A stretch of 64,000 nt of DNA. It comes from Ichthyophis bannanicus. Taxonomy: Eukaryota; Chordata; Amphibia; Gymnophiona; Ichthyophiidae. Positions within the stretch are counted from its first letter, which is position 1, and each line of letters begins with the position of its first letter. This document shows, piece after piece, positions 31,120 to 41,988 of this stretch. The notes beneath the pieces are model-generated. The model was not told where the DNA came from. It was given only the letters and a program-made list of their open reading frames with translations, and made no database searches. Position numbers and translations under genes: made by a program. Location: NCBI GenBank assembly GCA_033557465.1, contig CM066031.1, positions 1,067,062,444 through 1,067,126,443 of the forward strand, given 5' to 3'.

Positions 31120-31367
31120 CAGTGGTTCCCAAATGGAGTCACAAAATCCTCATTTAGGGTCACGACTTCAGAGTTTGATCAGAAAAAAAAAGCACTACGG
31201 CACTATGTGGTCACAAAGTAAAGCAGCAAGCCCGCTCTTTCAACTGCCACATGAGGGGAAAATAAATAGCACAAAAGCTTTCCTGCCTTTATGGAAGCTG
31301 CTTACTGCATTTTTGGTAAGCCCTTTCCATTCTTTACAGTGCAAAGAAGAAACACTTATGCTTTTAA
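31120..31367 (+). mobile_element. hAT-like element start, interrupted by D6
   Basis: It begins CAGTGGTTCCCAAATGGAGTCAC and continues with GGGTCACGACTTCAGAG, which resembles the left end of many vertebrate hAT elements. No complementary right end is seen before D6 (31368) or after it (37437). It is probably split or truncated. Confidence 0.45.
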
Positions 31368-31570
31368 GAGTAAATTAGACTTACCTGCTAATTGTTGTTC
31401 CTGAAGGAACTCCAGGCTAGTCCCGGACCACTGGGTTGTCACCATCCTCTAGCAGCTTGGAGACTGAGAAACATCATCTTGTTTGTGATGTTGCTGGTAT
31501 ATCCTTGGCGGATCCGCCTCCTGACACCAGTAACCTATTGACAAAGCAGACTCAACGGAGCAACAATTAA
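31368..31570 (-). repeat. D6 recombinase-side terminal repeat
   Basis: Inverse of 37240-37436. GGATCCGCCTCCTGACACC (about 31508) pairs with GGTGTCAGGAGGCGGATC (about 37305). Confidence 0.9.
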
Positions 31571-31837
31571 GTAGAAAAAAAATTCTCTCAACTATCGAAA
31601 CATCCTAACTCTACAAAATAAACTTAGATCGCACACAAGAGACACAACCGACCAAACAGCTGCAGTCCCCCGTGTCCTTGTACACCCACCATCAGGAGGT
31701 CTCCCTTCCTCCCCTATAGGTATATGGAATTCGCGTCCTCCAAGTGCAGTCTACGTGCCCTTGCTGCAAGCACCCTTTTACCTGTAACTGAATGTGCCTC
31801 AGGCTGTAGCTTCTATCCTAAAAACTGGGAGGGCTAC

Positions 31838-31934
31838 GGAACTAGCCTGGAGTTCCTTCAGGAACAACAATTAGCAGGTAAGTCTAATTTACTCTTCCTT
31901 ATTGTCCCTCCAGGCTAGTCCCGGACCACTGGGT
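31838..31934 (-). repeat. D6 internal complementary region (ICR)
   Basis: Its first part is the reverse complement of the left terminus through GGTAAGTCTAATTTACTC. The second part, from TTCCTTATTGTCCCTCC, is the reverse complement of the right terminus. The fused word AATTTACTCTTCCTTA equals the predicted head-to-tail joint of the two ends; its GAGT is also found at the genomic left end (31368-31371). Confidence 0.9.
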
Positions 31935-31965
31935 AAGTAACAGAGCAGTGAAGCTTAAAAAAGCG

Positions 31966-33030
31966 TTAACGGGAGGGCCCTGCTAAGCCAGCCTGAAGTA
32001 CCGCTGATCCAAAACAGGTATCCCTTTCTGCCTGTACATCCAGACGGTAATGTTTAACAAAGGAATCCAGAGAGGACCAGGTAGCTGCCTTGCAAATCTC
32101 CACTACTGGCACCAACTGGCACTCAGCCCAAGAAGCCTGAGCTCTAGTCGAATGAGCACTGAGCCCCACGGGCACCTCTCTGCCCTTCAAAATATAAGCA
32201 GACGCTATAGCCGACTTCAACCAATGAGCTATGGTCGCCTTAGAAGCCGCCTGACCCTTCCGAGGGCCGCCGAATAGCACAAAGAGCCTATCTGACCTGC
32301 AAAAACTCGTGGCCCTACGCAGGTAACCCCTCAAGGCTCGACGAACGTCCAACCGATGCAACCTACCAGAGGAAGAATCTGAGGACTGCTGTCGAAAGAC
32401 CAGTAAAGACACCATCTGATTTACATGAAAACCCAACACGACCTTAGGCAGAAAAGGAGGAACTGGCCGCAACACCACCTTGGTTTCATAGAAGGACAGG
32501 AAGGGCTTCCTACAAGACAAGGCTTGCAACTCCGAGATTCTTAAGGGTAAGATCTTTTAAGGATACCTCTGCTAACAGCTCAAACGGCTCTCTTCCCAGA
32601 GCGTCCAGCACAAAAGGAAGACTCCATCTGGGCACCTCCTGCCAACACGGCGGGCGAAGGAGTGAAACCGCTCGCAAGAACCTCTTGATATCTGAATGAG
32701 ATACTATGGCCTGACCCCGAATCTTACCTCTATAGCATGAAAGCACTGCTACGTGTACCCGCAAGGAAGCTGCTGCTAAGCCGTTTTCCAAACCGCTTTG
32801 CAAAAATGCCAATACCTGCGGAACTGATGACCGCAATGGCTCTACTTGTTTATCTGTACACCAGGCTTCAAACACTCTCCAAATACGCACATAAGCTAAA
32901 GAAGTAGACCGCTTTCTGGACTGCAACAAGGTGGCTATGACCGGAGCCGACTAACCTTTGGCCCTCAGCCTAGCCCTTTCAAGAGCCAAATCGTAAGCGA
33001 GAATCGATCCACCTGAGGCATTCGCAACGG
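31966..33030 (-). pseudogene. D6 tyrosine recombinase
   Basis: Frames 33334-32951, 32929-32510 (same frame, one stop near 32951) and 32529-31966 (shifted) cover the protein. The N-terminal domain reads S-I-L-A-Y-D-L-A-L-E-R-A-R and V-H-V-A-V-L-S-C-Y-R-G-K. The catalytic domain has R-I-S-E-L-Q-A-L-S-C, K-A-T-I-A-H-W, the H-S-T-R box (His codon 32152-32154), I-C-K-A-A-T-W-S-S and F-V-K-H-Y, where Tyr is the likely nucleophile. A deletion with frameshift near 32540 removes the hydrophobic segment just before R-I-S-E-L-Q. The N-terminus overlaps the end of the upstream ORF (32965) in another frame, as in D7 and D9. Confidence 0.9.
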
Positions 33031-34850
33031 GCCCTGGGATAGCAGATCCTCTCGTAGCGGCAGACGCCACGGCCTCGCCACTACGAGCCTCAAGAGGTCT
33101 GCGTACCATGGTCTTCTCAGCCAGTCCGGCGCTATCAACCTGTGCCGCTCTATCCGCTGAACTACTCTGCCTATCAACACCCAAGGTGGAAAGACGTACA
33201 GGAGTTGTCCTTCCAGCCTTTTCTGTATGAGAGCATCCAGACCCTCTGACATCCACTCTCTTCTTCTGCTGTAAAACCTGTCTACCTAGGCGGACCGGCA
33301 CATTGCCATGAAGTCGATCAACGGAGTCCCCCAACGTTGCACCAACATCTCAAACACTTCCTGATGGAGGACCCACTCTCCCGGATCTACCTTTACTCGA
33401 CTCAGGAAGTCAGCTTCCACACTGTCCACTCTGGCTACATGTGCCGCCGACAGCGCTTTCAGATTCTGTTCTGCCCACTCGAACAACAGCTCAGCCTCCT
33501 CTTCCATGGCTACACTGCTGGTGCCGCCCTGCCGATTGATATAGGCTACCACCGTGGCATTGTTGGATAAAACCCAAACCGCCTCGTTTCGCAGCATATC
33601 CTGAAACGCCCGCAACGCCAGCCGGGCGGCCCTTAGCTCCAATCTGTTGATAGACCAGGTCTTCTCCTTCCCGGACCAAAGGCCCTGGGCGAACCTCCCT
33701 TGCACATGAGCGCCCCATCCAGACAGACTGGCGTCCGTCGTCAAGGGCACCCAAGGAGGCGCTTCCAACGGCACGCCCTCGCATAACACATTCGCCCCTA
33801 GCCACCACCTCAACGCCCGCCTTGTCTCCGGAAGCCAAGGCAAGCACTGAGACAGGGGATCGCGCTGATGAGACCACCTCCAGAGCAATGCCCTCTGCAC
33901 CGGCCTCATGTGCGCTCTAGCCCACGGGACCAGCTTTATCGTCACTACCATAGTCCCGAGCACCTGCATATAGTGCCACGCCACGGGCGAAACTCTGCAC
34001 AGAAACTGTCGGATGAGTAACCTGAGCGCTCTCGACCAGTGCTGCGGAAGAAAAACCCTTCCTATCTGTGTATCGAACGCCGCTCCCAAGTACTCCAACC
34101 TTTGTGAAGGGACCAAATTGCTCTTTGACATATTGACCACCCAACCTAGACTTTGAAGAAGAGCTACCACCCTTGCTGTAGCCTCCTCGCTCTCCACCCA
34201 GGACTTTGCGTGGATCAACCAGTCATCTAGATATGGGTGTACGAGAATGCCCTCCTTTCTCAATGCTGCCGCTATGACTATCACCTTGGTGAAGGTCCTT
34301 GGGGCTGTAGCCAATCCGAACGGTAACGCTCGGAACTGGAAATGTCCCATGGGAACTGCAAACCTGAGAAACCTTTGATGTTCCTGCCGAATCGGTATAT
34401 GTAGATACGCCTCCGAGAGGTCCAGGGACGTCAGAAACTCCCCCTTCTGAACCGCCACTATTGCCGACCGGAGCGTCTCCATACAGAAGTGCTGTACTTG
34501 GAGGCAACGGTTTACCCCCTTGAGGTCTAAAATTGGCCAAAAGGTCCCTTCCTTTTTTGGAACCACGAAGTATATGGAGTAACGACCGCACCCGTGTTGG
34601 TCTCGAGGAACGAGCTCTATCGCCTTAAGAGGTAGTAATTTCACGACCGTCTCCTGAACGGCATTGCATTTGACCAGCGACTTGCATGGGGACTGCACAA
34701 AAAATTCTCTGACCGGCCGCTGGAACTCTAATGCATACCCTTCGTGAATGAGCTCCAACACCCAGCGGTTGGACGTAATTTTGGCCCAGGCAGGATAAAA
34801 CTCCCTGAGGTGACCTCCGACAGGGACCAGGTCTGCCTGGGCCCTCCTAT
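32965..34850 (-). pseudogene. D6 reverse transcriptase-RNase H-methylase-like protein
   Basis: An open frame of 491 codons (34761-33286) is followed, after one stop at 33286-33288, by the same frame to 32965. Order: RT with V-P-K-K-E-G-T-F-W-P-I-L-D-L-K, S-L-D-L-S-E-A-Y-L, F-G-L-A-T-A-P-R-T-F-T-K, and catalytic Y-L-D-D-W-L-I (34213-34233). Next come RNase H with T-T-D-A-S, L-E-L-R-A and V-A-Y-I-N-R-Q-G-G, then a region with Y-V-F-P-P-W and L-I-A-P-D-W, equivalent to the Dam-methylase-like domain described for DIRS-1. The usual S-D-N of RNase H is S-N-N here (codon 33562-33564), so RNase H is probably dead. The frame extends upstream of its first ATG and overlaps gag. Confidence 0.9.
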
Positions 34851-36334
34851 CTCATTGAGACTTTCGGAAATTCGTGGAGGACGACAAGGCCCCAAAACCC
34901 CTCCCTGCTCCTCAAAACCCCCGAAATCCCTGGTTTCTGGCCGGGAACCTTCCCGTTAGCCTGACCAAACCTTGGATAACTAAAACGTCTAAACTCCCGC
35001 TGCTGTCCCCTGCCCATGGAAGCAGGCCTGCCCTGCCCTGGATGGCCTTCGGGAAGTCTGCCCCCCTTGGACTCCCCCAGATCCTTTACCAACTTGTCCA
35101 AATCTTCTCCAAATAGTAACTTCCCCCGGAAAGGAAGCTTACTTAACCTGGCTTTTGAAGAAACATCCGCTGACCAATTGCGCAACCAAAGATAATGACT
35201 CGCTGCAACCACCGATGCCATGCTCTTCGACAAACCGTGGATAAGATCGTAATGAGCATCTGCCAAATACACCGTCCCCGACTCCAGCCGCGCCGCTTCC
35301 CCCCCGAGATATCCCCGTTAAGGTCGCTTTGCAGCCGCTGTGATCAGCACAGGCAGGCTCTAGCTACCCAAGCTCCGCAAATAGCTTCTTGTACCGACAC
35401 GGCATTGATGTCAAACACCTGTTTCAGCAAGACTTCCAGCTTCCTATCCTATGACTCCTTGAGGGCCGCAGCCCCCTCTACCGGAATGATAGTCTTCTTA
35501 GTGACCGCCGATACGGCCGCATCCATTTTAGGAGACCTAAATAGCTCCCAGTCCTGGTCTACAATGGGATAGAGCCTTCCCATTACCCTAGAGCCCTTGA
35601 GAGCGGCCTCAGGCAGATCCCATTCCTCTTGGATCATTTCTCGAACCACTCTATGTACGGGGAAGGCCCTCTGGGTTTTTCTAAAAACTTGCAGCAATGG
35701 ATCCTCCAACGTAGCATCATCAGCCGGCCCGGGCAATGGCACGTTTAACGCCTTGAGCGCTTCGTCTATGAGAGCAGGCAATTTGTCCCACCTAAACACT
35801 CTCACAACTCTGGCCTGATCCTCTTTATCCGTAATTTCACCTTCCTCCAACTCATCTTCCAAGTCCAGGTCCAGTTCTCCCTCTTCAGCTAGACCCCCTT
35901 CGGAATCCCCTGATCGCTCGTGGTCCATCTTGGACCTCTTTGCCGGACTTCCTGGCGTTTCTGCCGCTTCTGAAGTTGTATGCCTCTTAAGCCCACAGGT
36001 CTCACCTGAAGTAGACGTCCCCAGGGTCTTACCCTGGGGCTACCAAAAGCCTGCTGAATCAAGACTACAAATTCCTGCGAAAAAATGGTTGTAAATCCCC
36101 CTGGTAAGGCAGCCGGTGCCACTGGAGGGTCCGGGGACGAGGAAGGCCCTGGCACGGGTTCCTCTAACCCTACCCCCGATCGCACCCAGCCACTGTGTTC
36201 CGCTGACCGTCAGCTGTTCCTTCCAGGTCGCGCTCCATCGCGGAAGCCCCCCGAGCGCACCTTTTGCAAATTCCGGTCTCCGCCGAATTACTCTGTCTGG
36301 AACCGCAAAGCAAACAATGCGGCTTGGACCCCAT
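34847..36334 (-). pseudogene. D6 gag-like protein
   Basis: I place the start at the ATG at 36334, because it opens M-G-S-K-P-H-C-L-L-C-G and gives C-X2-C-X12-C-X2-C (zinc-ribbon-like). After a shift the frame reads F-S-Q-E-F-V-V-L-I-Q-Q-A-F (about 36080). Then an acidic stretch and D-P-L-L-Q-V-F, F-P-V-H-R-V-V-R-E-M, T-K-K-T-I-I-P-V-E-G (35928-35449), a stop after A-L-K-E-S, then L-W-L-R-N-W-S-A-D-V-S-S-K and L-L-F-G-E-D-L-D-K (35272-34847). At least three frame changes and one stop occur. The C-terminus is G/R-rich. Confidence 0.85.
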
Positions 36335-37239
36335 GCCCCACTTCCCGGGGCGAGGGGATACTGTATTCTAATCCCAAAAAACACACAGGTCCCTTTTTTC
36401 CTCCCTTTTCTCTTTTTTTTTTTAAACTCCAACTAAAATAATAAAATTGTGGAACACACTCGCTCCACCTCCTATAAAATGACAGGAAATGAAAGAGAAA
36501 AGATGGTCTCAGAACTGACTTCCCACGCAAAATCGGAGGCCCTGTCAAGCCAGCACTGTCAGCCTGCACTTCTCTCTGTGCTGCCACGTTGTTGGGCCCA
36601 AAGCACCGAGTCCTCCTGCTTTGCCTACCTCCTTGCAGAATAAGAGGATCTCAGCCCCTACGGGGTTTGTCTTTCAACTTGCGTTCTCCCGACACTCGAG
36701 AGCCGCGAAGTTAAACTGACCGCGAAGGCCGTACGATCCGCCTTCAGATGGCCTCCACCCACAGCTTCAGCAGCGCGCTCAGATGCACGTAGACATCGCC
36801 GGCACCCCGGGCCGCAGAAACCGCTGCCACCCTGCACCGATCGAGGCCTGTCTCTCACTTCTTACTGACGGGATTGCTGACAGCGTCGGAAGCAGGAGAT
36901 ATCACCGGCACCCCCCCTCCATATCACTGTGTTGGGGAATCTTCACAGCACCTTCAGGCAGACCATCTGTAGGCGCTGACTGACGGACTCAACCCAGATG
37001 GTAAGAGATCTATCCCCCAAAAAACAAAGTAAGCAGCAGGGGGAGGGGGTGTGGGGGGGATGCAGGGAACCGGAGGGACACGAAGCAAGAAGACCTCCTG
37101 AATAAGGCCCCACAAGACAACAAAAAAAAAAACCCCCCCCCCATTTTTTTTTTTTTTTTTTAACTGAAAGGAAAGGTAAATTAAAATAAAGTAAAATTAG
37201 AAAGCAACCCATGCTACACCTAGATACACTCCTTAATTG

Positions 37240-37436
37240 CTCCTCTGCTGTGCCTGGACCTCCAAGCTCACCAATCCTCTAGCTGCTTGGAGACTGAGAG
37301 AACAGGTGTCAGGAGGCGGATCTGCCGAGGATATACCAGTGACATCACAAAAAAGATGATGTTTCTCAGACTCCAAGCTGCAAGAGGATGGTGACAACCC
37401 AGTGGTCCGGGACTAGCCTGGAGGGACGATAAGGAA
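37240..37436 (-). repeat. D6 gag-side terminal repeat
   Basis: Inverse of 31368-31570. It has an internal inverted pair TAGCTGCTTGGAGACTGAGA (37280) and TCTCAGACTCCAAGCTGCA (37363). Confidence 0.9.
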
Positions 37437-37619
37437 CATATCTTCCCCCACTACAACCACTTCCACCCCTGTGCTGTCTATGTACATGGGCCTCTATGAA
37501 GCCGCTGCCACTCCCAGGGTTTTCTAACTGCCCTGCTACGACCTTGCATCCAGGTGACTTTTCTACCTGCCTCCAGAGCAAACAGCCTGCTGCATCTTAA
37601 TGCACAGTTGCTGCTACAT

Positions 37620-38185
37620 AAGAACATAAGATATGCCATACTGGGTCAGACCAAGGTCCATCAAGCCCAGTATCCTGTTTCCAACAGTGGCCAATCTAGG
37701 TCATACGTACCTAGCAGTATCCCCAAAAGACACAGGTTCCACAATGCTTGTATTGGATCAAGCATTGATATCCTGGATCCCTTTTTAATAATGGTTTATG
37801 GACCTTTCCTCCAGGAACTTGTCCAAACCTTTTTTAAACCCAGCTACACTAACAGCTCTTACTACATCCTCCGGTAACAAATTCCAGAGTTTGATTACTC
37901 GTTGAGTGAAAAAATATTTTCTCTTATTTGTCTTAAATAGTTTACCCTGTAGCTTCATTGCATGTCCCCTAGTCTTTCTATATTCTATATTCTAATAGCA
38001 TAAACAATCGATCTATGTATACCCATTCCACTCCATTCATTAATTTATAGACCTCTATCATATCTCCCCTCAGCCGTCTCTTTTCCAGGTTGAAGAGCCC
38101 TAACCTTTGTAGCCTCTCTTTAAAGGAGTAGCCTTCCATCCCCTTTACCATTTTGGCGGCTCTTCTCTGTACCTTTTCTAATAAA
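37620..38185 (-). pseudogene. CR1-B LINE, 3' end and last RT codons
   Basis: From the tail AAGAACATAAGATATGCC (37620) through the 3' untranslated region (CATACTGGGTCAGACC, CAAGCCCAGTATCCTG) into the RT C-terminus on minus: the [14 protein letters not shown] block near 38040-38100 and the E-K-V-Q-R-R-A-A-K segment near 38150-38170. The LINE is then cut by D7 and resumes at 43855 with the codons that belong just before. The short tail has one full octamer plus part of a second. Confidence 0.9.
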
Positions 38186-38376
38186 GCACAGTTACTAACC
38201 TATAACAGGTGATCTCTGGGAACAGCAGGAATGAGTCTTCACATATGGGTATCATCGGTACCGACGGAGCCTGCACGGGAACGCTCCCCAGCGTCCAGTA
38301 AGAAAGCTTTTGGGAGCATCCCACAGCGCCTGTGTGCTGCATTCCTGCCTTTCCCAACCGCCTCTCTCCAGTTCGA
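38186..38376 (-). repeat. D7 recombinase-side terminal repeat
   Basis: Inverse of 43672-43854. It is nearly identical to the D8 left end (44962-45150). A (GA)n-rich stretch (38390-38430) separates it from the ICR. Confidence 0.9.
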
Positions 38377-38459
38377 GTTTTAAAGCTGAGACAAAGAGAG
38401 AGAGAGGAAAGGAAAGATAGATAGAGAGATACAACTCCTAGGGGAGGTGGGTGGGTTGT

Positions 38460-38554
38460 GAAGACTTATTCCTGCTGTTCCCAGAGATCACCTGTTACAG
38501 GTAAGTAACTGTGCTATCTCCAGGAACAAGCAGGAATGAGTCTTCACATATGGG
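38460..38554 (-). repeat. D7 internal complementary region (ICR)
   Basis: TGTTCCCAGAGATCACCTG ... GTAAGTAACTG is the inverse of the left terminus. It is fused to CTATCTCCAGGAACAAGCAGG ... TCTTCACATATGGGG, the inverse of the right terminus. Confidence 0.9.
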
Positions 38555-38659
38555 GACTCCCTAGCTACAGATGCCAGGGAGAAACCCCAGGTTGTGTGTC
38601 CTTGAAAAGGACTCTACCTCCCCCCATGGATCTCTGGCATCCGACCAGGGTAGGTGGGT

Positions 38660-39950
38660 AGGAGTTGATTAGGAATGGAACAGGTGTTTGAGAACAGCCT
38701 GACCAAACGAGGCATCCCGGCGGGAGTCCTTGTCCAAACAGTAATGGGCTGTGAAGGTATGAACCGAGGCCCAGGTGGCCGCTCGACAGATTTAGTCGAT
38801 GGACACAGAGTTTAGATGAGCCATTGAGGCTGCCATGGCTCTCACATTGTGAGCTGTGACATGGCCCTCCAGAGAAAGGTTCCTACTCTGGTAGGCAAAA
38901 GAAATACACTGAGCAACCCAGTTGAACAGTGTCCTCTTAGAGACTGGAAGTCCTAAATGAGAAGTATCAAAAGCAACAAAGAGTTGGGAAGACTTTCTAT
39001 GTTGCTGTGTTCTTTGTAAGTAAAAAGCGAGAGCTCTCTTACAATCCAAGGTATGAAGATTCCTCTCTGCATTTGATGCATGAGGTCCTGGAAAAAAGAC
39101 AAGTAAATATACTCTTGGTTCAGATGAAAAGGTGAGACCACTTTAGGCATAAAGTGTGGATTGGTCCTCAGGACTACCTTATGATGGAACCTTGTATAAG
39201 GAGGATTAGCCACCAAAGCTTGCAACTCACTTATGTGGTGTGCTGAGGTGACTGCAATGAGAAAAATAACTTTCCAAGAAAGGAATTTCAAGGAGGTGGT
39301 GGCTAAAGCTTCAAAGGGTGGCTTCATAAGCTGGCCAAGAACCAGGTTTAAGTCCCATGCCACTGGAGGTGGTCTAATGAGAGGTTTAGTTAAAAGAAGG
39401 CCTCTCATGAATCTTGCTATAAGAGGATGAGAGGAAACAGGTTGTCCATTGAGAGGCTTGAGGGATGCTGCAATAGCACTCAAATGGACTCGTACTGAAT
39501 TCGTTTTCAGACCTGCATGAGATAGATGCAGGAGATACTCTAGTAGAGAATTCAGAGGTATTGCAAGAGGGTTTAGACCTTTCCCTGAACACCAAATGGT
39601 AAATCTTTTCCATTTGAAAGCATAGGAACGTCTAGTAGAAGGCTTTCTAGAGGCATGAATAACATCTCTGACTTGCTCTGAGAGATGAAAATCTTGAAGG
39701 TCTAGGCCCTCAGCAACCAAGCCATGAGATGGAGCGACTGGGGGTTTGGGTGCCACAAAGTTCCCTCTTCCTGGGACAGAAGGTCTGGTGCAGAGCCCAA
39801 GTCCAGGGAAGGAGCTTGAGAGAGATGCAGAAGTAGAAGGTACCACACTTGGCGTGGCCAATGTGGTGCTATGAGGATCATGGTCCCTTGATCTCTCTGA
39901 AGCTTGAATAGTGTCTTGGGAATTAGGGGAATTGGTGGAAAGGCATAAAG
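38660..39950 (-). pseudogene. D7 tyrosine recombinase
   Basis: The N-terminal domain (about 39740-39400) reads S-T-R-R-S-Y-A-F-K-W-K-R-F, Y-L-L-H-L-S and V-H-L-S-A-I-A-A. The core-binding part has W-D-L-N-L-V-L. The catalytic domain has T-S-A-H-H-I-S-E-L-Q-A-L (the first-Arg block, here His) near 39230. A frameshift near 39070 moves to frame 39049-38792, with F-D-T-S-H-L-G and H-N-V-R-A (H-x-x-R box). A stop (38792-38794) falls just before I-C-R-A-A-T-W and H-Y-C-L-D-K, where the Tyr lies. The long 1011-codon frame that includes this protein is a chance join with RT, because the RNase H region between them uses another frame. Confidence 0.85.
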
Positions 39951-41988
39951 GAAGTCTTGACCCCAGTGAAGGAGGAAGGCATCCTTGGCCTGAACTCCCT
40001 GACACGGAATTCTGGAACAGAACCGGGGAAGATTGGCATTCCACAGACTTGCAAAGAGGTCTATATCCGGGGTTCCCCAAATTCGAAAAATCCTGGCTAC
40101 CTGGTCCATGTGGAGGGACCACTCGTGTGGAAGCAGAACTCGACCGAGTCTGTCCGCCCAAGAGTTTTGAACGCCTGGAAGATATACTGCCAGAAGATGG
40201 ATGTGATGCTCTCTGGCGAAGACCCACAGTCGCAAAGCTTCGTTGCAAAGCGACAGAGAGCCAGTCCCGCCCTGCTTGTTTACATAGAACATGGCTACTT
40301 GGTTGTCCGTATGGATGAGGACTGTACTGTAGCTGAGCAGGGAATGGAACACTCAGAGCTAAGAATATTGCTCTGAGTTCCAAGAGATTGATATGCAGAG
40401 AAGTCTCCCGTGGAGACCAGATGCCCTGGGTGGAGAGATCCTGCAGATGAGCTCCCCAACCCATTGGAGAAGCATCTGTTGTCAGAGTTGCTTGGGATAG
40501 CGACTGCTGAAAAGGGGACCCCAGCAACAGATTTGGAGGGGACTTCCACCACTGGAGAGACCATAATAGGCGACTGGAGTTTGCTATTTTGTCTGACAGG
40601 CAACCTGATGCCTGATTCCATTGGGTGGACAAAGTCCATTGAGCTGCCCTCATGTGAAGGCGAGCATATGGAACCACATGCACGGTGGATGCCATGTGGC
40701 CTAATAGTTGTAACATCTCTCGAGCAGTTAAATGGGACTTTAACTGTATCTGGGAGGCTAACTGCACCAAGCGTAGGCAACGGGCCCGAGGAAGATAGGC
40801 CCTTGCAGTTGTGGTATCCAGCAAGGCCCCTATAAACTCCAGAGACTGAGTAGGGGTGAGATGGGATTTTGGGATGTTTATTACCAGACCCAAATACTGA
40901 AGGACACGCATTGTGCAGGTTAGAGAAATCTGGGCCTCTGACTGGGATGGAGCTCGAATGAGCCAGTCGTCCAGATATGGGAAAATGAATATTCCTAGAG
41001 TGCGTAGAAATGCAGCTACTACTGCCATGCATTTCGTGAACACCCTTGGTGCAGAGGCCAGACCGAAAGGAAGCACCCTGTATTGGTAGTGCTTTCCTTG
41101 AAAAAGGAACCGAAGGAACCTTCTGTGTGTTGGATGGATGAGGACATGGGTGTACGCATCCTTGAGATCTAGAGAACAAAGCCAGTCCTGACTCTGAAGG
41201 TATGGCAGCAGAATACCGAGAGAAATCATCTTGAATTTCTCTTTGAATAGAAACTTCTTCAATTCTCTGAGATCTAATATGGGTCTGTAGCCCCCTGTTT
41301 TCTTTGGAATAAGAAAATAAGGGGAGTAGAACCCTGAGCCCTGTTGAAGAAGGGGTACTTCTTCTATTGCCCCTTGGGCAAGAAGAGTAGCAATCTCCTG
41401 ACCCAGAAGGTTGAGGAGAGATGTTGGAGAATTGAACTGTCTCACCATGGTGTGGGGAGGAAGGTTCATGAAATGAAGCTTGTACCCTTCCCTTACAATG
41501 GAGAGGGTCCATTGCTCTGTTGTAATTTGCTCCCATCTGGGAGCAAAGTAAGCCAACCTTCCTGGAATGGTGAGAGGCTCTGGTTCTTCCAGAGCCAGAA
41601 AGGCTAAGTTCTCTAGCTGCAAGTCAAAGGCCCTGGGGAGGCTGAGGCTGCTGAGCCGTGGGAGGCCTGGTAGCCTTTGACTTGGCCTGTTTAGGTGGTT
41701 GCTGACGCTTTGCAGCAAAACGAACTGCAGAAGATGCCTGCTGACCATAAGCAGGATAGTATCTTCCCTTTTTAGAAAAAGTTGTCTTTTTGAACAACCT
41801 TTTCTTAGCAGGAGCAGAGGTAGACTTTGAAAGTCGATCCAAAGCAGTGTTCTCAGCATCCAACTGAGTGGCCTTTGCTTTCCAATCCCTGCCAAAAAGG
41901 TTTTCACCTGTACAAGGAAGATTTCCCAGTTCATCTTGGACCCAAAGTTCCAAATCAGAGGCTTGTAACCAAGCAATTCTGCGTGCAC
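39702..41988 (-). pseudogene. D7 reverse transcriptase-RNase H-methylase-like protein
   Basis: RT in frame 41988 and down: I-P-K-K-T-G-G-Y-R-P-I-L-D-L-R (about 41300), S-L-D-L-K-D-A-Y, F-G-L-A-S-A-P-R-V-F-T-K and Y-L-D-D-W-L-I (40957-40977). RNase H starts in the same frame (T-T-D-A-S, L-E-L-R-A), then the frame shifts near 40340 to 40352-39702: H-T-D-N-Q-V-A, Y-V-N-K-Q-G-G-T, D-L-F-A-S-L-W-N-A, Y-A-F-P-P-I-P-L-I-P and L-I-A-P-H-W-P-R-Q-V-W, the methylase-like region. It ends at 39702. The RT N-terminus overlaps gag by more than 300 bases. One indel therefore separates this copy from an open RT-RNase H frame. Confidence 0.9.

Larger units (their letters stand above)
31368..37436 (-). mobile_element. 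DIRS copy D6, family A, nearly complete
   Basis: The 6.07 kb element has left end GAGTAAATTAGACTTACCTGC and right end GGGACGATAAGGAA. In coding order: terminal repeat (37240-37436), GC-rich leader (36335-37239), gag (36334-34847), RT-RNase H-methylase-like ORF (about 34850-32965), recombinase (about 33030-31966), ICR (31838-31934) and terminal repeat (31368-31570). No target duplication is visible, as expected of recombinase integration. The RT is the best preserved in the window. Defects: frameshifts and a stop in gag, one stop in the RT frame, an RNase H active-site change, and a deletion in the recombinase. Confidence 0.95.

Noticed and set aside
30645..31132. Several 100-150 codon ORFs on both strands around 30.6-31.1 kb
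   Set aside because: They are mirror images created by the palindrome and GC-rich DNA, with low-complexity Ala/Leu/Pro content.
39911..40376. Plus-strand ORFs of 135-139 codons inside D7
   Set aside because: They are antisense shadows of the RNase H/methylase region.
38953..41988. A single 1011-codon ORF read as one RT-recombinase fusion protein
   Set aside because: The RNase H/methylase region between RT and recombinase is clearly in another frame (40352-39702). The frame is open there by chance after one indel, so it is two proteins, not a fusion.
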